Shown piece by piece: positions 26,936-38,000 of a stretch of 64,000 nt of DNA (position 1 is the first letter of the stretch; every line of letters starts with the position of its first letter). Origin of the DNA: Cohnella herbarum. GTDB lineage: Bacteria > Bacillota > Bacilli > Paenibacillales > Paenibacillaceae. The notes below the pieces were generated by a model. It ran no database searches. It was not told where the DNA came from and saw only the letters and a list, made by a program, of their open reading frames with translations. The stretch lies in assembly GCF_012849095.1 (NCBI RefSeq), contig NZ_CP051680.1, forward strand, positions 3,808,501 through 3,872,500, read 5' to 3'. The position numbers and the translations under genes were made by a program.

Positions 26936-29044
26936 CTATTCGATTTTCGTTTCTCCGCCTTCGGCGCGAGGCTCAAAGACATGGTTCTTGGAAGCTTCCT
27001 CGATAGCACCGAATGCCCAATGTTTCTTCGGAACGTCAGGCCAGCTTGGTACCGTTACTCCGTACAGCGGACCGCGCTTCAGCAGCCGATTGAGGATCGT
27101 GACCGCTTCCGCACGCGTCAGCGGCTGATTCGGCTTGAAGTTGCCATTCGGATAACCGGTCATGGCGCCGGCTTTCATAACGCGGGCAATCGTCTGCTCC
27201 GCCCAGTGGCCCTTCGTATCCTTTGCCTTCGGCGCCGCCGCGTCATTCAACTTCAGCCATTTCATGACAATGACAGCCATTTCGGCTCGCGTGATTTGGT
27301 TATCCGGCTTGAACGTTCCGTTCGGATAGCCGTTCATCAGGCCCATGCGCTGTACGTCCATAACGCTCTGGTATGCCCAGTATTTGCCGGGCACGTCTGG
27401 AAACACAGATGCGCTGCTCTGTCCCGCTTCGTGCACACGGACGAGCAAGGAGGCCATTTCGGCTCGCCTGATATTGTTGTCTGGCTTGAACGTTCCGTCC
27501 GGGTAGCCCTTCACGTAGGCCGTATGCTTGTCCTTGGCTCCGGTTTGGCTATCGGAGCCGTTTCCGCCGTTGCCGTTGCCATTACCATTGCCGTTGCCAT
27601 TACCATTGCCGTTGCCATTCCCGTTTCCGTTTCCGTTTCCGTTGCCTGACGAGCCTAGCAGAACTAGCGCAAACGTACTGAACTTGCCGATTTCGATCTC
27701 GATCCCGTAGGGCGATCCGTCCCGATTCACAATCGTACCGGCGACGAGTTCCTTCTCGCCGTCGTGGTGCTCGATGTAGACGCGAAGCGCGTTCAAGAAC
27801 GACGCCGAATCACGAGCAGGCACGATACCGTTAAATGGAATAAGCAGCTTCGTTCTGTAGCTTGTATAGTTTGTCTCGATCTTCTGCGGGGTGCCGACCA
27901 CTTCTGCGTTCGTACCGCCCGCCGTCTGCCGCACGACCGGGTCCCCGACGATCTGGCTCGCGAGCGCTTCCCGCTGGGGTGCGCTCCGTACCGGTACGAT
28001 GCGGAAGTACAAATCCATCGCCTGCTTGCGCATTTCCTTCAACACGTCGTTCGCGATCGTAAGCACCGCAGTCTCGCTTTCCAGTTGGAATGTCATGCCG
28101 TAGTTCGCCAACGTCGAGACGCTGCCCGCCTGAACTTCTACCGCCAGCTCATCCGACACGTCGCCTGGCAATTGTTCCATGAGAAGCCGGGAATACTTCT
28201 GTCCAGTTTCCTGCCCCCGATCGACGATCTGATCCACCGATAATACGTCCACAATCGTTTTATCGATTTTTGTGCCGTCGGACATCACAATGCGGGTAAT
28301 ACCGAGCGGCTTGGAATAGCCGCCCGTTTCCCCTACGACATTCACCGTACGGACGTTGTCCGTAACCGACAATTTACTTGCCGTTTTGCTTTTGACGATG
28401 AGCAGGAACGGTCGCTGAGCTTTCTTATCGCCCTTGGATACAGTGGCGGTAATGACAACGCTCCGCTCATCGTCCTGCCGTTTGACCTGGCCTTTGATGT
28501 TCGTTCCCTGCGGCTCTCCGATCGCAATGACGTCCGGATGACTCGAAACCCAGGAAACTTGCGTGTCATGCTTCCCGACGGACAGCATGAACAAATCCGA
28601 GGTGACGCTTTCCCACGTATCCCCATTGCTGAATCCGATGGTTAAGCTGTTTAAGGCGTCCTCTACTTCATATTCTTCGTTGGACGCTCCCCGCTTCAGA
28701 ACTAGAAACGTCGTTCGGGCAACATCGCTGCCGTAACCAGAGATGACCTTATACCGACCCAACTCGGCGTCTGCAGCCAACGTAAATTCCGTCTTATATT
28801 GACCGCCCGCGACCTGAACGGAGCGGACATAATAGACGTCATCGGTCGGTCCGAAAACTTTGACGATGACGTCAGGTGCCGCCGACGTACCTGTAATGAC
28901 GACGTGATCGCCCTGATACTTATCAGCGACGGACGCCACCGTCGTACCGGTCTGACCGGCCTGTACAGGGCCGGCCAAAGCGAACAGCAGCGCTGCCGTG
29001 ACGAGTAACGTAATGAATGTTCTAATATTGAAAGATGATTTCAT
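26936..29044 (-). CDS. SLH-domain surface protein with Gly-Asn linker
   Basis: A 702-residue secreted protein. ATG 29044 is chosen because GGGAGG is 8 nt upstream and a good signal peptide follows (ends PVQAG); another in-frame ATG (29083) overlaps the stop of the giant gene by ATGA but has no Shine-Dalgarno. Residues about 30-115 look like an Ig-like domain and residues 120-460 are unassigned beta-rich sequence. A (Gly-Asn)13 linker (27558-27648) leads to the C-terminal SLH domains (GYPDGTFKPDNNIRRAEMA; GYPNGTFKPDNQITRAEMA; GYPNGNFKPNQPLTRAEAV). The last copy is followed by a partial SLH-like tail. SLH domains bind pyruvylated secondary cell-wall polymer. It may anchor or partner the giant protein encoded just upstream. 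Confidence 0.85.
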   Translation of the reverse strand: MKSSFNIRTFITLLVTAALLFALAGPVQAGQTGTTVASVADKYQGDHVVITGTSAAPDVIVKVFGPTDDVYYVRSVQVAGGQYKTEFTLAADAELGRYKVISGYGSDVARTTFLVLKRGASNEEYEVEDALNSLTIGFSNGDTWESVTSDLFMLSVGKHDTQVSWVSSHPDVIAIGEPQGTNIKGQVKRQDDERSVVITATVSKGDKKAQRPFLLIVKSKTASKLSVTDNVRTVNVVGETGGYSKPLGITRIVMSDGTKIDKTIVDVLSVDQIVDRGQETGQKYSRLLMEQLPGDVSDELAVEVQAGSVSTLANYGMTFQLESETAVLTIANDVLKEMRKQAMDLYFRIVPVRSAPQREALASQIVGDPVVRQTAGGTNAEVVGTPQKIETNYTSYRTKLLIPFNGIVPARDSASFLNALRVYIEHHDGEKELVAGTIVNRDGSPYGIEIEIGKFSTFALVLLGSSGNGNGNGNGNGNGNGNGNGNGNGNGNGGNGSDSQTGAKDKHTAYVKGYPDGTFKPDNNIRRAEMASLLVRVHEAGQSSASVFPDVPGKYWAYQSVMDVQRMGLMNGYPNGTFKPDNQITRAEMAVIVMKWLKLNDAAAPKAKDTKGHWAEQTIARVMKAGAMTGYPNGNFKPNQPLTRAEAVTILNRLLKRGPLYGVTVPSWPDVPKKHWAFGAIEEASKNHVFEPRAEGGETKIE
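27558..27648 (-). repeat. Gly-Asn coding microrepeat
   Basis: Thirteen consecutive Gly-Asn codon pairs are encoded by 6-bp units, partly as an 18-bp higher unit. It forms a flexible linker between the body and the SLH domains. The regular 6-bp unit could change length by slippage without shifting the frame. Confidence 0.8.
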
Positions 29045-29079
29045 AGGCATAACCTCCCGATTGCGTGTTTCTCTGTTTG

Positions 29080-32000
29080 TCATAAGGTTACCGTCGCTTC
29101 GTCCGACAAGCTGTAGCCGACGTCGCTGCGGGTGTTAGCCGGTTTGCTTGCGATGACAATGTGCAGCTTGTCTCCGGCGATCGCCTTGTCGAGTTCAAAC
29201 GGGAATTCCGCCGGAATGTTTTTCAAATCGATTTTGTAGCTCTTGACGTATACCGGTGTATCTCCGCGGATACCTTGGATGATCAGGTATGCGGTCTCGA
29301 CGTCCGGATTAGTGCCTGGCTTCGGCTTGACTGTCACCTTGATCGTCTTGTCCTTAACTTCCGTCTCTACGTCATACAACTTACGGCTTGGTACGGTTGC
29401 AGGCACTTTGCCGCTCTCTTTTTTGCCGGGCTCCGTCTGCGTCACTTGGACGATATCTCCTGGCAGCAACGGCTTCTTCGGCTTCAGTGGAACGACGACC
29501 TTCGCAGGCACGCTGCCCGGATTGGATGCCGTACCGATCAGGTTGCCTTCTTCGTCGTAGACGTTGACGGTCGTTCCAGCGGGAACGTTCGGCACCTCGA
29601 CTTCGTCGCTCGCCTGGCGCACGAACGCGCCTTTCGGCGGCAAGCTCGTATCTTTGTCTTTCGTCGCTGTCTTTTCGGTCTTATCGCTCTCGCGTTTTCC
29701 CGGCTCTGTGAGCGTAGCGTGAATGACGTCGCCTTCCTTCAGATCAGGCGCGGAGATCACGACCGGCCCAGGCCCTGGTCCGGGATTAGTGCCTTCTCCG
29801 ATGACCTTGCCGTCCTTGTCGTAAATCTTCACCTTGCCGCCCGGAGGAACATCCTTCACCGTTACCGTCTTCTTGTCGGACTCAGGCTCGATCTGCTCCG
29901 GCTTCAACTTATTGCTGACAAGGTCGTCCCTTGTGACGGTTTTGCTCGTCTTGCTGCTTTCCTTGAGCCCTGGCTCGGTAGCAGTCAAATGAATAACGTC
30001 GCCTTCCTTGATCACATATGGCGCAATTACCTTAATTACAATCGTGCCGGTGCCTGGGCCAGGATTCGTTCCGGTGCCGATGACGTTGCCGTCTTTGTCG
30101 TAGATCTTGATCGTCGCACCCGGCAATACGTCGAGGATTTTCACTTCATTGCTGTCCGGGTCGGCCAACACTTTCGGTGGAGGAACAGGTAAGCTTGTAT
30201 CCTTGTCCTTCCGCACCGTCTTGTCTTCCGGATCGCCTTCCTTCTTGCCAGGTTCGGTCAACGTGACGTGAATCACTTCGCCTTCCTTGATGACATGCGG
30301 CTCGATGATGTTGATCACGATCGGTCCAGCATTCGGTCCCGGATTTACTCCTTCGCCAATAACGCCGCCCTTGTCATCATAGATAATGACTTTGCCTCCA
30401 GGAGGCACGTCCTTCACCGTTACCTGTTTCTTGTCTGCTTCAGGCTCGACGTCCTCCGGCTTCAACTTCCGGCTAGGCTCCATAGGCTTGAACTTAACCG
30501 TTGCCGTCTGAGCGATATTAACGTTGTCAGTCATATCCTTGGCACTGTATGTCACTTGTTCTTCAACATTGTTTTTGACCGTGAAAATCGCCTGTCCTTG
30601 CGCATCGCTGACCACTTCGCCCGCCGGCGCGATAATCGAGTTGCCGCCGCTTGCAATAAGTTTCACCTTCTTGCCGACGACCGGCTGGCCGTTGGCGTTG
30701 CGCAGCGTAACCGTTACCGTTGACGTTTCAATGCCATTACCGATGATATCAGCCGGTGAAGCTGTCACCGTTGAACGTGCCACGCTCGTTTTTTGCTCGC
30801 CCGTTACGGTGTTCGCAAGGAACGTAACGTTTACTTTTTGCGCGATGCTTACGTTATCCGTCGTATCTTTGGCACTGTAAGTCACTTGCTCCGCATACGC
30901 GTCGCTAACGCGGAAAAGAACTTTTCCTTGCGCATCGCTAACATCCGTGCCTACCTTCGCGATCGTCGAACGTCCGCCATTCGCAGTAAGCGTAACCTTC
31001 TTGCCGACGACCGACTGGCCGTTGGTGTTGAGAAGCGTAACCGTCACTGTCGCGTAAGTTTCTCCATCGGCCGTTATACGACCCGGCGAAACCGTCACCG
31101 TCGAGCGCGTAACGCTTGACTTGCCGCTGCCCGTACCTGCGTTGGCCAAGAACGTTACCTTCGCCGTTTGCGCAATACTTACATTATCTGTCATATCTTT
31201 AGCGCTGTAGATCACTTGCTCTGCATACACATTCGTGACCTTGAACATAACCTGCCCTTGCTCGTCGCTGACGACTTCACCCGCCGAAGTGATGACGGAG
31301 TGGCCGTTAGCGGCGGTCAGCTTCACTTCTTTGCCGGCGACCGGCTGGCCAACCGCATTGAGAAGCGTTACCGTAACCGTTGCGGTTGCCGTGCCGTCGG
31401 CGTTAACCCGATCCGGCGTCGCCGTCACGGTGGAGCGCGCAACGCTAGTTGTCGGCGTACCCGACGTCGGTACCGTCTGGAAGGTCACCGTCGCCGTCTG
31501 CGCGATAACCGTATCACTCGTTTCGGCGCGATAGGTCACTTGTCCGGCCAATAGACTCGTTACTTTGAATTCGGCTATGCCTTGCTCATTCGTTACCGCA
31601 TTGACCGGAGTGATCGTCGAATTGCCGCCATCCGCAGTCAATGTTACCGTTTGACCCGCAACAGGAACGCCGTTTACGTCATTAAGCGTGACGGTAACCG
31701 TCGACGCCGAAACGCCGTTCGCCAATACCGTCTGCGGAGTCGCTTTTACATTGGAGTTAAGCACGCTGACGTTTGATCCTGTCGAACCGCCGCCGCTAGC
31801 AATCGTTTCGAACGTTACCGTTGCTGTTTGCACCAACCTAGCATTGTCCGATACAACAGCAGCCGTGTAAGTCACTTGCTCCGCCTTCGTATTCGTTACG
31901 GAGAATATTGCTTGGCCATTGACGTCGGTTATCGCTTGAATATCGACAATCACCGAGCTGCCGCTGACTGCTGTCAGGCTGACCGTCTTGCCAACCATCG

Positions 32001-35000
32001 CATTACCATCTGTATCTTTGAGAGTTACCGTAATCAGCGACGATTGTACGCCATCCGCCGTTACTTGTGCCGGCGTCGCCGTAACCGTCGATTTCACCAC
32101 GCTGATGCCCGGCGCTCCCGTTCCTCCCGAACCACCGCCCGGCGGCGTTTCGAAGATTACTATCGCCGTTTGCGCGATCGTCACGTTCGGCGCTACATGC
32201 GCCGTATACGTCACTCGCTCGGCCTGAGCATTCTTAACGAGGAATAATGCTTCGCCATTATCGTTGCTGGTTGCAACGCTTGCCGTGCCGTACACGGCAT
32301 CAATGACCGAGAAACCGCTGCTAGCAGTCAAACTCACGTTTAACCCTTTGATCGGCTCGCCGATTGCATTAAGCAGCTGCACTTTTACAGTTGAAGCTTG
32401 AACGCCGTCGGCATCAACTACTTCCGGAGTCGCCGTTACCGTCGAGCGAATTACGCTAATGTCCGCAATTGCCGTGTTGCCCGTACCCGTCGATTCGAAC
32501 GTTACCGTTGCGCGCTGGGCGATCGTAGCTTTATCCTCTGCGACCGCAGCCGTATAGGCAACAGATTCCGCTTTCGTACCGGTTACTTGGAACGTCGCAA
32601 TGCCATTCGCGTCGGTTTTCGCATTCACTGCCGTGACGAGCGAGCTAGCGCTACTTCCCGTTACGCTGACTGTCTTTCCGACAACCGGCTTGCCGGACGT
32701 ATCTATCAATACAACGGTAATCGTCGAGAATGCTGTTCCGTCCGCCGCCACTGTAATCGGAGACGCGGTTACGGTCGATTGAGACACGCTCGTCGCTAGG
32801 GACGTCTGCGACGTCTCGAATGTCACCTTCGCTCGCTGCACCAACGTCGCATCGTCAGCCTTCGCCGTGTACGTCACCTGTTCCGCCTTGACATCCGTCA
32901 CTGTGAACGTAGCCACGCCATCAGATCCGCTTATGACGCTTCCCGCAGGGGAGATGACCGAACGGCTACCGGCGTTCGCTTCCAGCGTTACCGATCTGCC
33001 TGCAATCGGATTGCCGCTCGCATCTTCCAGCGTGACGGCAATTGTCGCTGTTGCCCTGCCGTTAGCGGCGACAATTGTAGGCGATGCCGTAACCGTCGAT
33101 TTCACAATGCTGACGGTAGGTGTTCCCGCCCCTCCTGAAGCATCGGATTCGAACGTGACGGTAGCGCGTTGCGCCAGCGCTACGCCATCCTCAGTCACAT
33201 GCGCCGTGTAGGTTGCTTGTTCAGATTTGCTGTCGGTTACCGTGAATTTCGCCACGCCATCCGCTCCGCTAATGACTCCGTCGGCCGGCGCAATGACCGA
33301 GCTGCCGCCGACGTTGGCCGTTAACGTCACCTTCTTGCCGGTGATCGGCTGACCGCTGGCGTTGAGCAAAGTAACCGTAAGGGTTGAAGCCTCAGCACCG
33401 TCGGCCCTCACTTGCTCGGGCGATGCCTTTACGGTCGAGTCGACTACGCTGACGACGGTATCTGCAATTGCTCCGCCTGTCGACGATTCGAACGTGACGG
33501 TGGCACGCTGTGCCAGCGTCACACCCTCAGCCTCGATGCTGGCCGTATATGCCACCTGCTCGGCGGTTTTATTTTTGACTGTAAACACGGCTTGGCCTTG
33601 ACCGTTCGTGACGGCGTTCACCGCCGCGATAACGGAACTGCCGCCGTCGGCGGATAGCTTAACCTTTTTGCCGACTGCCGCCGTACCACTTACGTCCTTC
33701 AACGTCACCGTAATCGTCGAGAACGAAGAGCCGTTCGCCGTCACGACAATCGGGTTTGCTACGACGCGAGAGTTCTGCACACTGATACCCGGTTCTCCCG
33801 ATCCGCCGTTCGCCGGCGATTCGAACGTTACCGTCGCACGCTCCGCCAGCATCACGCCTTCACCGATCACCTGAGCGGAATAAGTCACTTGCTCGGCTTT
33901 CGTATTCGTAACTTCGAAATTTACTGTGCCGTCGGATCCGCTCTTACCGCCGCCAAGCGCGGCGATTATCGAGCTCCCAGTGCCCGCGGTCAGCTTGACC
34001 GTCTTGTCGGCAATCGGGGAGCCGCTCGCATCAACCAACTTCACCGTAACTGTCGACTTCGTCGTTCCATCCGCCGTCACGACATCCGGATTCGCGACTA
34101 CCGTCGATTTCGTTACGCTGATTACTTTCTCATCTGGGCTTCCGCTGCTCGCATAGTCGAACGTAACTGCCGCCCGCTGCGCGACCGTTACTTGGTCAGC
34201 CGCCACCTTCGCGGTAAACGACACTTTTTCCGCATAATAGTTTCTCACCTTGAACGTCGCTTCGCCCCGCTCATTCGTTACGCCTGCGAGCGTCGTCAGC
34301 ACGACGCGAGGCGAATCGGCAGCAAGACTGACCGTCTTGCCGGACAACGGATTGCCGTCCGCTTTCTTGATCACAACGGTTATCGTCGAGAAATCGATCC
34401 CGTCCGCTTTCACATTATCGGGCGCTGCCGTAACCGTCGACTTCAGCACGCTCGCACGTGGCGTTTCCGCCCCAGACAAGTCTGCTTCGAACACGACCGA
34501 CGCGCGCTGCGCCAATGTAACTCCATCGCTCGGTACTTGGGCCGTATACGTTACCCGTTCCGCTACAGCATCCGTTACCTTGAACGTCGCTTGGCCTGCA
34601 TCATCGCTCTCGCCTATACCGATCGGCTCAATAACCGAGCTTCCGCCATCCGCGTACAACGTTATCTTTTTGCCGAGAACCGGATCACCTTTAGCGTTAT
34701 TCAGCGTGACTGTGATGATCGAGAACGACTTGCCATTCGCCGCCACCGTCACCGGAGAAGCAACGACCTTGGAATGGACAACGCTGACGTCGGAAGAGCC
34801 GCTGTCCGCACCCGCCGTCTCGAACGTAACTGTCGCCCGCTGTGCCAGCGTGACATTGTCCGTCGTCAGTTTGGCGGTGTAGGTCAGTTGTTCGCCGTGA
34901 ACATTGGTCACCCGGAATTTCACTTGACCGTTCGCGTCGCTAGCATCTGTGCCATCCGGTACGATTTCCGAACTGCCGCCGTCCGCAACAAGCGTCACTC

Positions 35001-38000
35001 GCTTGCCGCTAACCGCTGCGCCGCTTGCGTCTTTCAGCGTGACCGTAATCAACGAGGAATCGAACCCATTCGCTGTCACCTGCTCAGGCGAAGCGATCAC
35101 CATGGAATCCAGCACGCTGACGATCGGTCCGCCAGCTCCGCTTCCGGAAGATTCGAACGTAACTATGGCCCGCTGCGCCAGCGTTACGCCGTCGGCTTCA
35201 ATCGCCGCCGTGTACTCCACTTGTTCTGCATGTGCGTTTCTCACTCTGAATGTCACTTGGCCTGCGGCATTACTGGTGCCTCCGTCGACCACCTCGATCA
35301 CCGAACTGCCGTCATTCGTCGTCAGAGTAACTTGTTTGTTGGCAATCGGCTGCTTGTCCTTACTTCTAAGCGTTACCGTCACCGTCGAGAACGACGAACC
35401 GTCCGCCGCCACTGTATCCGGCGAAGCAACGACCATCGACTCCAGCACGCTGACCGGCGCTCCCGCCCCGTCGCTCGCCGCCGTCTCGAACGTTACCGTC
35501 GCCCGCTGCGCCAACGTCACGCCGTCTGTTTCATCCTTAGCCGTGTATACAATTTGTTCGGCTTTCGCGTTTTTAACCTTGAACTTAACCTGGCCGGACG
35601 CATCGGTAACGACAATGCCTGCCTCGGCTTCGATGACCGAGCTGCCGACGTTCGCCGTCAAGCTGACCGTCTTGCCGGACACAGGCAATCCATCGACGTC
35701 CTTCAACGTTACCGTAATCGTCGAGACGTCCGTTCCATTAGCCGTCACGACCTCCGGGGAAGCGACAACTGTGGAATCGAGCACGCTTGTCTTGCTGCCT
35801 CCCGCTTTTATCGGCGCGCTCTCGAACGTGACGATCGCTTGCTGCGACAACGTCGCGCCTGACTCCGTCAAATGCGCCGTGTACGTGACCTGCTCCGCCG
35901 TCTCGCTCGTTACCGTAAACCGCACGACGCCCAAGCTGTCGCTGACATCGTTGCCGAACACGATGTGGGAGCTGCCTCTTTGCGTCAGACCGACTTTCTT
36001 GCCGGACACCGGAATTCCGTTCTCGTCCCGCAACCTCACTACAATTTCTGCCGACGACGTTCCGTTAGCCGTCACAACCGTCGGGTTGGACGTTACGCTG
36101 GAACGCAGCACGCTGACGTTCGTTCCGCTCGGACCATCGCTGTTCTCGGACTCGAATGTCACCTTCGCACGCTGCGATAGCGTTACTCCACCCGCCTCCA
36201 GGCTGGCGGAGTACGATACCGGTTCCGCTTTCGTATTCGTTACTTTGAATACCGCTTCACCGTCCGTATCGGTCGTCTCGCGTATCGTCGTCACGGTGGA
36301 ACTGCCGCCATCTTTCGCCAGCGCGACTTTTTTGCCGAAGATCGGCTTGCCGCCCTCGTCTCGCAGCGTCACTGTCAGTACTGCGAACGATTTGCCATCC
36401 GCTGTCACGACAACCGGCGACGCCTCAATGGACGACTTCACCACGCTGACCGAAGGCGCTGCCGGATCGGACGAACGCGGCGATTCGAACGTTACGGACG
36501 CCTTATCCGCCACCGTCACGTTGTCGTTGACGACCTTGGCTGTGAACGTTACTCTCTCCGCCTTGGCGTTCTTGACGGTGAACACCGCTTTACCTTCATC
36601 GTCGCTGATGTCACGTACGATGGCGATAACGCTGCTGCCGCCGTCAGCCGTCAAATTGACTTTCTTGCCTGTTACTGCCGTACCGTCGGCATCGCGCAGC
36701 ATCACCGTAACCGTCGAGAAGTCGGTTCCGTTGGCCGTCACGACCGTCGGGGAAGCAATGATCCGCGATTGGAGCACGCTCGCCTTCGGCCCATCGCCGC
36801 TACCCGGCACAGGTGTCTCGAAGTTAACCGTCGCTTGCTGCTGCAAAATCAGACTGCCTGTTCGCGCAGTGTAAACGACTTGCTCGGCAACCTGGTTTTT
36901 AACTAGGAACACTGCTTTGCCGGACATATCCGTCACCGGTTGCACCGCATCGATGGAGGAGCTGCCTGCCCCCGGAGTCAAGCTGACCGTCTGTCCCGGA
37001 TTGCCGTGACCATAAGCATCCTTCAGCGTTACCGCAATGACCGACGTCGTTTTTCCGTCAGCCGGAACGCTGGCCGGAGCAGCCTTAACCGTCGATACCG
37101 CACCGTTGATCGGTCCCGCGACGAAATTGACGGCTGCCGTTTGCTTGATCGTCGTCGTTCCCGCTTTGGCGCTGTAGACGACTTTTTCAACTTCTCTGTC
37201 CTTCACTTTGAAAATCGCTTGTCCCGCAGCATCCGTTATCGCTTGAGCCGGCGCGATAACGGAGCTGCCGCCGCTCGCCGACAGCGTTACTGTCCGTCCC
37301 GCGATCGTCCGCTTCTGATCGTCCCGCAACGTCACCGTAATCGTGGAAGTGGTCGTACCGTCCGCGATAACTTGCGTTGGCGAGGCGACGACTGTCGATT
37401 CGACATCGCTGAGCAAATATTCCGTCGTGAATTTCCAGGCGGAGCTCATTCCTCTATGCTCATTGCCTGCCAAATCCTTGAACGCTCCGTAATCCAGGGC
37501 AACGATATATTCTGTGCCGTAATCAAGACCTGAAGGCAACTTGTTCTTCAGCCCCGCCGTCACCGTCCGGCCCGCTACCGTCATTTCGTCGACCGGAAGA
37601 GTCGCAATCGGCGTTCCGCCGCCGCTCTTGAACAGCTTGATCGTTTTTCCGGCAACGGCCGTCACTTTCTCGTCAAAGGTGAGGACCAGGCTGTCGGTAT
37701 TCACGGCCACTTGCTTGGCGCCGTTGGCTGGCGTCAGCGTCACAAGCTCCGGAGCCGTCGTATCCGGGGCCGTCGTGAACGCCCACGTCGCGCTGTCCGC
37801 GAAGCCGGCGTAGCTGTTGCCCTTCAAATCCTGGAAAGCCCCGGCATCCACCTTCATATAATAGTCGGTTAACGACTCGAGCGACACCGACGGCGTCAAT
37901 ATCGCATTGACGTCACTCACCACAACCCGGTTGCCCTTCACCGGAATCGTATCGACAAGCTCGTTCGTTCCTTTTTTGTACAGGCTCACATGGCCTACTC

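Noticed and set aside
33889..36874. Two antisense open frames of over 600 codons across the Big_1 array
   Set aside because: They mirror the repeated, biased codons of the giant gene, have Arg/Ser-rich or Thr/Val-rich low-complexity products without domains, and lack ribosome binding sites.
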